DNA from: Branchiostoma floridae
Taxonomy: Eukaryota; Chordata; Leptocardii; Amphioxiformes; Branchiostomatidae
Direction of reading: 5' to 3'
Assembly (NCBI RefSeq): GCF_000003815.2
Contig: NC_049982.1
Span: 28,582,329 to 28,646,328, forward strand
DNA length: 64,000 nucleotides
The notes under the pieces are model-generated. The model was not told the origin of the DNA. It made no database searches and was given only the letters and a program-made list of their open reading frames with translations. Each line of letters opens with the position of its first letter. The stretch's first letter is position 1. A program made the position numbers and the translations under genes. Shown here piece after piece: positions 43,259 through 54,200 of the stretch.

Positions 43259-43520
43259 TACTTTGCCACAAGTATAGAATATGTGATTTGTTGATTTAAA
43301 ATTTTCGTATCAATTGACCAAAAGAAAAGAAACTGGAGTGCCATTAACTGTATACACAATTAACAATATCACAAGTGTCTACTCTAGTCTAAAGCTGGTA
43401 AAAGCTAGTGCCACGCAAGATCTGCTTGGAGATTAAATAACACGCACAGATATACCTAAGTCTAAAGCAAATATCTCAGACAGCCGTACGGACGCATGCT
43501 ACTAGTACACGAATATTACG

Positions 43521-43948
43521 TTCAGCACTGGAACGTTCCAGTGCTTTATAAACGTCAGCACTGGAAGCCCAGAGCTGAAGTTTTTTCAGCACTGGTCTTC
43601 CAGTACTGAAAAGTTCCCGAGCACTGGTAAATCCAGTGCTGAACCCGTTACTTTTGTATATCAGCACTCGGTTCCAGTGCTGACGGCGGTTTCAGCACTG
43701 GGTAACCAGTGCTGAATAACCTCTGCCGTGAGTTCAGCACTGGTACCCGAGTGCTGACGGCAGTTCAGCACTGGAAAACCAGTGCTCGGAGAAGTTCAGC
43801 ACTGGAAATCCAGTGCTCGCATTGGGTTCAGCACTGGAATTCCAGTGCTGAGGGAGCTTCAGCACTCGAACAAGGCCGTTCAGCACTGGAAAACCAGTGC
43901 TGACGTTTCGACCCATTGATTCAGCACTGGAACACCAGTGCGGAACCC
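43521..43948. repeat. Palindrome array 2: thirteen CAGCACTGG...CCAGTGCTG units
   Basis: Units start about every 28-42 bp from 43,521 to 43,920, mostly TCAGCACTGG + 2-5 bases + CCAGTGCTGA; one is a half unit (43,859). Arm variants CACTCGG and CCGAGTG recur. Spacers differ in length and sequence. Short frames with periodic STG/SALE peptides on both strands are by-products of the repeat. Confidence 0.9.
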
Positions 43949-43988
43949 GTTACTTTTGTATACTTGCGAGTGTGTAAGTTAGTCGTTT

Positions 43989-44375
43989 GGTTTGGTTTGT
44001 TTGTATTGCCGGTAAACCGCCTTATGCTGTAACACACCAGGTCTGTACTGAACAGTACAAGCTACATATCCGGACAGATTTATTTGACCCACTCACACCG
44101 GGAAGGGCCCTTTAATACTCCTTTTTTTAATTCAAGTGTGGCGTTTTTTTTAGCGTGCTCGAGGTGACAGCTCTTCTAAAACACGGGTCCTCAATGTTAA
44201 GCGTCCTAACCGAACCTTCTAGGTACTTATTTTCACCTGAGTTAAGTGAGGAAAGTCTTTCCGAAGGGCACGAGATTTGTGGCACATCAACGGATTCGAA
44301 CCCGGAACCTCTGGGTTATGAATCGAACACCCTGCCGATTGTGCCCCATGACCCCACATACATACATACAAACAT
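43989..44375 (-). repeat. tRNA-derived SINE (minus strand) upstream of the ABCC4-like gene
   Basis: Reversed, the head reads GGGGCACAATCGGCAGGGTG (A box) and GGTTCCGGGTTCGAATCC (B box), then TCGTGCCCTTCGGAAAGAC, AGGTGAAAATAAGTACC and ends in a CAAACAAACCAAAC tail. Same family and orientation as 37,250-37,668. Confidence 0.82.
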
Positions 44376-44872
44376 ACAAACTGCAAAAGGGCCCGGAACA
44401 CATAATAACGTTATATGTAAACTGTGTGACCATGTTTATGTTCTTGTTGTCTAATAGTATTTTCCTGTGCTGAATGCTATGGGGAATTCAATATATTACA
44501 CGGTGACGTGACGCACACCCGTTTCCTGTCCAGTTGTTGTCTAAGATTTATTGTTGACGATGTCTTTTTGTTGTTTTAGCACCAGTGTAACGTTGCTAAT
44601 GTGTGTTTCATAGTTCAGTGGACCAACTGTGATATTTACACAGTGGTGCATGCGATTTCTTTCGTCTGCGATGGTCAAGACAGAATTACTCGTACCTTTG
44701 CTTGGATCGGAGAATATTATACAAGGTAATTCACCCTGTGATGATCTGTGATGCGACGAAACAGTATGGAAGCAGCACTATAATTTAGACAGTTGTCCGA
44801 CGAGTTTTTTAAGCTATTCTTGGCATATGACCTTTGAAAAATAGCCAAAGTACTGTGTGGTTACTGAGAATG

Positions 44873-44985
44873 GACAATGGACGAAAACATGCAAAATACT
44901 TCACGGACATACAACTTCTCCCACTGGTTGAACCGTTAATTGCCATGCTATCATTGGTTAATCTGTTAATTGTGATTGACAGTCA
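44873..44985. repeat. Dispersed CATTGGTT repeat fragment
   Basis: GAACCGTTAATTGCCATGCT, ATCATTGGTTAATC and TTGTGATTGACAGTC match the interior of 53,621-54,002 and the fragment at 29,230. Confidence 0.5.
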
Positions 44986-45061
44986 GCATCGGCCTAATGT
45001 GCGTTGTTGGCGCACCTGTGCATACGGGTCAGCGACCCCAGATACAAACCTGACTAATGAT

Positions 45062-45069
45062 ATGCAAAT
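45062..45069 (+). promoter_or_regulatory. Octamer ATGCAAAT upstream of the ABCC4-like start
   Basis: A perfect POU octamer about 110 bp before the start codon. Position is suggestive only; the transcription start is unknown. Confidence 0.3.
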
Positions 45070-45171
45070 CGTGATCAGAATGACTCGAAGTCTTGCACGA
45101 ATAACGTGTGGATTCCGTCGTCCATTTAGAAGGCTCGGCTTGTTGAAGAACGACAACAACAATCACAAAGT

Positions 45172-45245
45172 ATGGATAACAAAGTCAGACTGCAAAAGCC
45201 CAATCCACTGGCAACGGCGAACACCTTGTCAAGATTATTGTTTTG
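45172..45245 (+). CDS. ABCC4: ABCC4-like exon 1
   Basis: ATG then [20 protein letters not shown] and LFW, ending at donor GTAAGT in phase 2. Human ABCC4 has KPNPLQDANLCSRVFFWW. Earlier ATGs upstream are in other frames. Confidence 0.88.
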
Positions 45246-48200
45246 GTAAGTAAAAAAAACTTACGTCAACGATATGCACAATACGCTTTGGCTTCAATGT
45301 CTTATTAATATACACTAGTTAAGATAGATTTTGACTCTATTATGATCATCTTAATATTATTACTTGCTGTGTTGAAATCAAAATGGATAGCCCATTAATA
45401 TTGTCTTCTTTGTCATTGAAAGGTGGCTGAACCCATTGTTTAAAGTGGGGTATAAGAGGAAATTGGAAGAGGAGGACATGTTCAACGTTCTATACGAGGA
45501 TTCGTCATGCAAGCTACGCACGGACTTGGAAAGGTAAACTGATGACTTGATTGTTTTCTGTAAGCCATTTCACAGTTGTTAGAACGCATGTGTGACGACA
45601 GGAATTCTAGGTACGGTATAATATGAAAACATAACCCATCTGGACATTGTTATGCAAATCGAAACAATGGTCGAGACAAGGACTGTTTACAATTTCGGGG
45701 ACTTTGCCTTTGACATATTACCTAGAAATCTTGTCGCCGCACATGCGTTCTAACCTTTGTAAAAGGGTTTATGGTTCCGGTTCGGAATTTCAAGTGAATA
45801 GTCCCTAAGAATAAGACGCAAATCAGAGGTTGTCTCCATAGTTTTGGCTCTAGATTTTTCGGCTATCGCTTTAGAAGTCTATAATCTTTTATACTTCTCC
45901 AAATGCTTGTTGTTCGTAGCGTTTTATGGTGTCGGAGATTTGATCGTGCGGCGAACACTTCCTGGTATTAGTGCGCGCGATAGCGGTAAAGCGTTTCGTC
46001 GCCTGATTACCCAGATCGTGCGTTTTACTTGCGTTTTGGGTGTTTTAGCGCCACCGGAGCTCACGGAAAACGTATCGGATAACTTTTCTTTCTTTTTACT
46101 CAGTATACAGAAGAAGTATTGACCTTCATTGCCATATCAGTCATTATCCCAGGAAAACTCATTTATCCCGTGTAGCGGCCTGTAAATAATGGCCCCAAAT
46201 TAGCAATTTTTGGATGAAAAGCTTATATTTCTGATGTTTTTTTACCAAAAATAACTTTTCTACAGAAAATGTCAATTGAGTCTGTCGGTCAGCGACAACA
46301 CACACTTTTCTATCGGAAACATTGAATTATCCGAAAAACGATGTTTTGAGAAGGAATCGAAAGATGCAAACTGCAAAATTCTTCGATACTTCCTTCTCGA
46401 GATATTCTTGAGCATATGGGCTCTGTTTAGGCGCAACCGCTAGCCCTTTTTTTTGGAAGAGCGGCTGTCACGGCAACGGGTAGGGGGATGACTTAATGAC
46501 GCGATTGTAGCTTAGGCTTCAAGTTCCGGCCTGACAAGCTTGGTATGGTTGGAAAGGTTGCTTAGCAAGGAATCGAAAGATGCAAACCGCATAATTCTCC
46601 GATACTTTCTTCTCGAGATATTCTTGAGCATACGGACTATGTTTAGGCGCAACCGCTAGCTCCTTTTTTTGAAGCACCGCCTGTCACGGCAACGGGTAGG
46701 GGGATGACTTAATGACGCGATTGTAGCTTAGGCTTCAAGTTCCGGCCTGACAAGCTTGGTATGGTTGGAAAAGTTGCTTAGCAAGGAATCGAAAGATGCA
46801 AACCGCAAAATTCTCCGATACTTCCTTCTCGAGATATTCTTGAGCATATGGGCTCTGTTTAGGCGCAACCGCTAGCCCTTTTTTTTTGGAAGAGCGCCTG
46901 TCACGACAACGGGTAGGGGGATGACTTAATGACGCGATTGTAGCTTAGGCTTCAAGTTCCGGCCTGACAAGCTTGGTATGGTTGGAAAGGTTGCTTAGCA
47001 AGGAATCGAAAGATGCAAACCGCAAAATTCTCCGATACCTTCTTCTCGAGATATTCTTGAGCATACCGACTATGTTTAGGCGCAACCGCTAGCTCCTTTT
47101 TTTGAAGCACCGCCTGTCACGGCAACGGGTAGGGGGATGACTTAATGACGCGATTGTAGCTTAGGCTTCAAGTTCCGGCCTGACAAGTTTGGTATGGTTG
47201 GAAAGGTTGCTTAGCAAGGAATCGAAAGATGCAAACCGCAAAACCTCCATACTTTCTTCTCGAGATATTCTTGAGCATACGGACTATGTTTAGGCGCAAC
47301 CGCTAGCTCCTTTTTTTTTGGAAGAGCGCCTGTCACGGCAACGGGTAGGGGGATGACTTAATGACGCGATTGTAGCTTAGGCTTCAAGTTCCGGCCTGAC
47401 AAGCTTGGTATGGTTGGAAAGGTTGCTTAGCAAGGAATCGAAAGATGCAAACCGCAAAATTCTCCGATAATTTCTTCTCGAGATATTCTTGAGCATACGG
47501 ACTATGTTTAGGCGCAACCGCTAGCTCCTTTTGTTGAAGCACCGCCTGTCACGACAACGGGTAGGGGGATGACTTAATGACGCGATTGTAGCTTAGGCTT
47601 CAAGTTCCGGCCTGACAAGCTTGGTATGGTTGGAAAGGTTGCTTAGCAAGGAATCGAAAGATGCAAACCGCAAAATTCTCCGATACTTTCTTCTCGAGAT
47701 ATTCTTGAGCATACGGACTATGTTTAGGCGCAACCGCTAGCTCCTTTTTTGGAAGAGCGCCTGTCACGGCAACGGGTAGGGGGATGACTTAATGACGCGA
47801 TTGTAGCTTGGACTTCAAGTTCCGGCCTGACAAGCTTGGTCTAATTGGAAAGGTTGCTTAGCAAGGAATCGAAAGATGCAAACCGCAAAATTCTCCGATA
47901 ATTTCTTCTCGAGATATTCTTGAGCATATGGGCTCTGTTAAGGTGCAACCGCTAGCCCTTTTTTTTGGAAGAGCGCTTGTCACGGCAACGGGTAGGGGGA
48001 TGACTTAATGACGCGATTGTAGCTTAGGCTTCAAGTTCCGGCCTGACAAGCTTGGTATGGTTGGAAAGGTTGCTTAGCAAGGAATCGAAAGATGCAAACC
48101 GCAAAATTCTCCGCTACTCTTTTCTCGAGATATTCTTGAGCATACGGACTATGTTTAGGCGCAACCGCTAGCTCTTTTTTTTGGAAGAGCGCCTGTCACG

Positions 48201-51200
48201 GCAACGGGTAGGGGGATGACTTAATGACGCGATTGTAGCTTAGGCTTCAAGTTCCGGCCTGACAAGGTTGGTATGGTTGGAAAGGTTGCTTAGCAAGGAA
48301 TCGAAAGATGCAAATTGCAAAATTCTCCGATACTTTCTTCTCGAGATATTCTTGAGCATACGGACTATGTTTAGGCGCAACCGCTAGCTCCTTTTTTTGA
48401 AGCACCGCCTGTCACGGCAACGGGTAGGGGGATGACTTAATGACGCGATTGTAGCTTAGGCTTCAAGTTCCGGCCTGACAAGCTTGGTATGGTTGGAAAG
48501 GGTGCTTAGCAAGGAATCGAAAGATGCAAACCGCAAAATTCTCCGATTCTTTCTTTTCGAGATATTCTTGGGCATACGGACTATGTTTAGGCGCAACTGC
48601 TAGCTCCTTTTTTTGGAAGAGCGCCTGTCACGGCAACGGGTAGGGGGATGACTTAATGACGCGACTGTAGCTTAGACTTCAAGTTCCGGCCTGACAAGCT
48701 TGGTATGGTTGGCAAGGTTGCTTAGCAAGGAATCGAAAGGTGCAAACCGCAAAATCTCCGATATTCTCTTCTCGAGATATTCTTGAGCGTATGGGCTCTG
48801 TTTAGGGGCAACCGCTAGCCCTTTTTTTTTGGAAGAGCGCCTGTCACGGCAACGGGTAGGGGGATGACTTAATGACGCGATTGTAGCTTAGGCTTCAAGT
48901 TCCGGCCTGACAAGCTTGGTATGGTTGGAAAGGTTGCTTAGCAAGGAATCGAAAGATGCAAACCGCAAAATTTTCCGACGCTTCCTTCTCGAGATATTCT
49001 TGAGCATACGGACTATGTTTAGGTGCAACCGCTAGCTCCTTTTTTTGAAGCACCGCCTGTCACGGCAACGGGTAGGGGGATGACTTAATGACGCGATTGT
49101 AGCTTAGGCTTCAAGTTCCGGCCTAACAAGCTTGGTATGGTTGGAAAGGTTGCTTAGCAAGGAATCGAAAGATGCAAACCGCAAAATTCTCCAATACTTC
49201 CTTCTCGAGATATTCTTGAGCATACGGACTATGTTTAGGCGCAACCGCTAGCTCCTTTTTCGAAGCACCGCCTGTCACGGCAACGGGTAGGGGGATGACT
49301 TAATGACGCGATTGTAGCTTAGGCTTCAAGTTCCGGCCTAACAAGCTTGGTATGGTTGGAAAGGTTGCTTAGCAAGGAATCGAAAGATGCATACCGCAAA
49401 ATTCTCCGATACTTTCTTCTCGAGATATTCTTGAGCATACGGACTATGTTTAGGCGTAACTGCTAGCTCCTTTTTAGAAGCACCACCTGTCACTGCAACG
49501 GGTAGGGGGATGACTTAATGACGCGATTGTAGCTTAGACTTCAAGTTCCGGCCTGACAAGCTTGGTATGGTTGGCAAGGTTGCTTATCAAGGAATCGAAA
49601 AATGCAACTCGCAAAATTCTCCGATAATTTCTTCTCGAGATATTGTTGAGCATATGGGCTCTGTTTAGGTGCAACCGCTAGCCCTTTTTTTTTTGGAAGA
49701 GCGCCTGTCACGGCAACGGGTAGGGGGATGACTTAATGACGCGATTGTAGCTTAGGCTTCAAGTTCCGGCCTGACAAGCTTGGTATGGTTGGAAAGGTTG
49801 TTTACCAAGGAATCGAAGGATGTAAATCGNNNNNNNNNNNNNNNNNNNNNNNNNNNNNNNNNNNNNNNNNNNNNNNNNNNNNNNNNNNNNNNNNNNNNNN
49901 NNNNNNNNNNNNNNNNNNNNNNNNNNNNNNNNNNNNNNNNNNNNNNNNNNNNNNNNNNNNNNNNNNNNNNNNNNNNNNNNNNNNNNNTGACAAGCTTGGT
50001 ATGGTTGGAAAGGTTGCTTAGCAAGAAATCGAAAGATGCAAATCGCAAAATTCTCCGATACTTTCTTCTCGAGATATCTTGAGCATACGGACTATGTTTA
50101 GGCGCAACCGCTAGCTCCTTTTTTTGAAGCACCGCCTGTCACGGCAACGGGTAGGGGGGTGACTTAATGACGCGATTGTAGCTTAGGCTTCAAGTTCCGG
50201 CCTGACAAGCTTGGTATGGTTGGAAAGGTTGCTTAGCATGGAATCGAAAGATGAGAACCGCAAAATTCTCCGATACTTTCTTCTCGAGATATTCTTGAGC
50301 ATACGGACTATGTTTAGGCGCAACCGCTAGCTCCTTTTTTTGGAAGAGCGCCTGTCACGGCAACGGGTAGGGGGATGACTTAATGTCGCGATTGTAGCTT
50401 AGGCTTCAAGTTCCGGCCTGACAAGCTTGGTATGGTTGGAAAAGTTGCTTAGCAAGGAATCGAAAGATGCAAACCGCAAAATTCTCCGATACTTTCTTCT
50501 CGAGATATTCCTGAGCATATGGGCTATGTTTAGGTGCAACCGCTAGCTCCTTTTTTTGAAGCACCGCCTGTCACGGCAACGGGTAGTGTGATGACTTAAT
50601 GACGCGATTGTAGCTTAGGCTTCAAGTTCCGGCCTGACAAGCTTGGTATGGTTGGAAAGGTTGCTTAGCAAGGAATTGAAAGATGCAAACCGCAAAATTC
50701 TCCGATACTTTCTTCTCGAGATATTCTTGAGCATACGGACTATGTTTAGGCGCAACCGCTATCTCCTTTTTTTGAAGCACCGCCTGTCACGGCAACGGGT
50801 AGGGGGATGACTTAATGACGCGATTGTAGCTTAGTTTTCAAGTTCCGGCCTAACAAGCTTGGTATGGTTGGAAAGGTTGCTTAGCAAGGAATCGAAAGAA
50901 GTAAACCGCAAAATTCTCCGACACTCCGTTGTCGAGATATTTTTGAGCATACGAGCTCTGTTTAGGCGCAACCGGTAGCTCCTTTTTTTTGGAAGAGCGC
51001 CTGTCACGGCAACGGGTAGGGGGGTGACTTAATGCTTCTTCTCGAGATATTCTTGAGCATATGGGCTCTGTTTAGGCGCAACCGCTAGCTCTTTTTTTTT
51101 GGAAGAGCGCCTGTCACGGCAACGGGAAGGGGGATGACTTAATGACGCGATTGTAGCTTAGGCTTCAAGTTCCGGCCTGACAAGCTTGGTATGCTTGGAA

Positions 51201-54200
51201 AGGTTGCTTAGCATGGAATCGAAAGATGTAAATCGCAAAATTCTCCGATACTTTCTTCTCGAGATATTCTTGAGCATACCGACTATGTTTAGGCGCAACC
51301 GCTAGCTCCTTTTTTTGAAGCACCGCCTGTCACGGCAACGGGTAGGGGGATGACTTAATGACGCGATTGTAGCTTAGGCTTTAAGTTCCGGCCTGACAAG
51401 CTTGGTATGGTTGAAAAAGTTGCTTAGCATGGAATCGAAAGATGCAAACCGCAAAATTCTTCAATACTTTCTTCTCGAGATATTTTTGAGCATATGGGCT
51501 ATGTTTAGGCGCAACCGCTTTTTTTTTTTTTTTTTTTTTTTTAGAAAAGCGCCTGTCACGGCAACGGGTAGTGGGATGACTTAATGACGCGATTGTAGCT
51601 TAGTCTTCAAGTTCTGGCCTGACAAGCTTGGTATGGTTGGAAAGGTTGCTTAGCAAGGAATCGAAAGATGCAAACCGCAAAATTCTCCGATACTTTCTTC
51701 TCGAGATATTGTTGAGCATATGGGCTCTGTTTAGGCGCAAGCGCTAGCCCTTTTTTTGGAAGAGCGCCTGTCACGGCAACGGGTAGGGGGGTGACTTAAT
51801 GACGCGATTGTAGCTTAGGCTTCAAGTTCCGGCCTGACAAGCTTGGTCATGGTTGGAAAGGTTGCTTAGCAAGAAATTGAAAGATGCAAACCGCAAAATT
51901 CTCCTGATACTTTCATCTCGAGATATTCTTNNNNNNNNNNNNNNNNNNNNNNNNNNNNNNNNNNNNNNNNNNNNNNNNNNNNNNNNNNNNNNNNNNNNNN
52001 NNNNNNNNNNNNNNNNNNNNNNNNNNNNNNNNNNNNNNNNNNNNNNNNNNNNNNNNNNNNNNNNNNNNNNNNNNNNNNNNNNNNNNNNNNNNNNNNNNNN
52101 NNNNNNNNNNNNNNNNNNNNNNNNNNNNNNNNNNNNNNNNNNNNNNNNNNNNNNNNNNNNNNNNNNNNNNNNNNNCGCTATTTGCTTTTTTTGAAGCACC
52201 GCCTGTCACGGCAACGGGTAGGGCGATGACTTAATGACGCGATTGTAGCTTAGGCTTCAAGTTCCGGCCTGACAAGCTTGATATGCTTGGAAAGGTTGCT
52301 TAGCAAGGAATCGAAAGATGCAAACCGCAAAATTCTCCGATACTTCCTTCTCGAGATATTCTTGAGCATATGGGCTCTGTTTAGGCGCAACCGCTAGCCC
52401 TTTTTTTTGGAAGAGCGCCTGTCACGGCAACGGGTATGGGGATGACTTAATGACGCGATTGCAGCTTAGGCTTCAAGTTCCGGCCTGACAAGCTTGGTAT
52501 GGTTGGAAAGATTGCTTAGCAAGGAATCGAAAGATGCAAACCGCAAAATTCTCCGATACTTTCTTCTCGAGATATTTTTGAGCATACGGGCTCTGTTTAG
52601 GCGCAACCGCTAGCTCCTTTTTTTGAAGCACCGCCTGTCACGGCAACGGGTAGGGGGATGACTTAATGACGCGATTGTAGCTTAGGCTTCAAGTTCCGGC
52701 CTGACAAGCTTGGTATGGTTGGAAAGGTTGCTTAGCAAGAAATCGAAAGATGCAAACCGCAAAATTCTCCTCGAGATATTCTTGAGCATACGGACTATCT
52801 ACTTGCGTGGGATAAGATAGTATCATAAGCTGGTGAAGGAGTTTAGCCTGCAGAGGCCAGTTAACTCCTCGGCCGGCTAAACTTATGATACTATCGTATG
52901 CCACGCAAGATCTGCTTGGAGAGTAGGTAATGTGTCAAAGGAATTAAATGACGTTTTGACATTGTAATGCAAATATGATCGAGAATTGAAATGGTCAAGT
53001 ACTGTCGTCAGGAGCATTCACCTTTGACACATTACCCACAACTATTGTCGTTGCACATGCGTACTCTGAACAGCAAATCTGCTTATACAACTGTGCTTAT
53101 AATTTTCTAAAGCCGATTAAGATAATTTTTTACTACTTTCTACCATCAGCTGTTTTCTCTGTTAAACTAGGCCATTAGCCAAAGAACCATGCATGTGATT
53201 CATTTTCCTCGATTTTTAAAAACATTTTAACATTAGATTAATATTTTGAAAATGTTGATGATCATGATATTTTTCACAGTTCATGGAATATGGAAAAATC
53301 GGAATACAGTAAACCTCGCCTACTCCGAGCTCTGTGGAGATGCTATGGAAAGGGATGGATTCTTCTCGGCATACCCCTGGTTTTTGAGGTACCATCTGGT
53401 AATTGTGTATGTAGTATACAAATGTATATAAATCTTGTTATAGCTACAAGCAAGTGTAGTGCTGTCTTTTAATAGTTTGTTTGTATGTCTGTGTGCGTTT
53501 CAACACTGCAGCTTCTGTAAGTTTTCTCAGAGGGAGCACTGCAGTTTTTGCATGTTCTGCTAGAGGGGGCAAAGTCTATAAAGTTCAGCAAAGATTGTCT
53601 AGTTCGGTTTAGTACGTATACACCTTTCTCACGCGGCGGCCATCATACATTGAAGACGAGGTCAATGAGGCAAACAGACAAAACTTATTTCTAAAATCAG
53701 CCCCCATTTAGTTTTTCCCCAGACCACACAGATTTTTACAATATAAGATCAAATAATAAGTATTATAACCAGTGTTATGCAGCGAAATATGTAGCAATCT
53801 AGACTCGCTTACTGATCCCATAGAGATGCAAAATAAAAACATAATAATGCAAATATTTGGCGGACATGCTGCCATTCTCTTATTGGTCAATTTTCTAATT
53901 TCCATGCTATCATTGGTTGAACTACTAATTATGATGGACAGTCTTTTGTTTGCCTCATTGAACTCGTTTTAGATCTATCATGGCCGCCGCGTGAGAAAGG
54001 TGTATACCCCACAGGTACGGGTGAGTATTTTAGATGTCCTTGTCATTTGAAAATTGCGCAATTTTACAGGAAACCATGAAGGTTGCGCAACCGTTGCTCA
54101 TGAGTCGCCTCATCCTGTACTTCTCCACCGGAAGTCACGTGACGCTGACGGAAGCTTACCTGTGTGCGTTCGGCATCAGCGCATGTGCACTGCTCAGCGG

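Larger units (their letters stand above)
42512..43960. mobile_element. Palindrome-array element with TIRs (1.45 kb)
   Basis: TATACAAAAGTAAC at 42,510-42,523 and its exact inverse GTTACTTTTGTATA at 43,949-43,962 bound the region; with a TA duplication the element is 42,512-43,960. Both ends then run into arrays of the 24-base palindrome described below, also in inverted register. The middle is a 3 x 139-bp tandem repeat. A second direct copy of GAACCCGTTACTTTTGTATA lies inside at 43,641-43,660. No protein frame is credible. The interpretation as one non-autonomous DNA transposon is inference. Confidence 0.6.
46352..52797 (+). repeat. Satellite array, about 30 units of about 216 bp
   Basis: GACGCGATTGTAGCTTAGGC recurs at 46,498, 46,714, 46,931, 47,147 and on, every 216-217 bp to 52,667. 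Each unit has ACAAGCTTGGTATGGTTGG, GGAATCGAAAGATGCAAACC, CTTCTCGAGATATTCTTGAG, a T run of 5-22 and CTGTCACGGCAACGGGTAGG. Units fall into two haplotypes and hybrids. One unit near 51,030-51,040 lacks about 125 bp. Two assembly gaps interrupt it. It fills most of intron 2 of the ABCC4-like gene. Open frames in it are not coding. Confidence 0.95.

Noticed and set aside
43709-43916. Open frames on both strands with periodic STG/SALE peptides across the palindrome arrays
   Set aside because: They are produced by the CAGCACTGG repeat in whatever frame is open; the opposite strands give mirror peptides and there is no splice or start context.
42535-43948. CRISPR array
   Set aside because: The layout is repeat-spacer, but this is an animal genome, the repeat itself is a full palindrome, spacers are only about 6-12 bases and no cas genes exist.
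44834-45253. 139-codon frame overlapping ABCC4-like exon 1
   Set aside because: It is in a different frame from the conserved KPNPL N-terminus and contains a dispersed repeat; the homologous frame starts at 45,172.
46352-52797. Array of small RNA or protein-coding genes
   Set aside because: No unit-length open frame persists, indels in the T run shift frame, and no RNA-gene promoter is seen; it behaves as a satellite.
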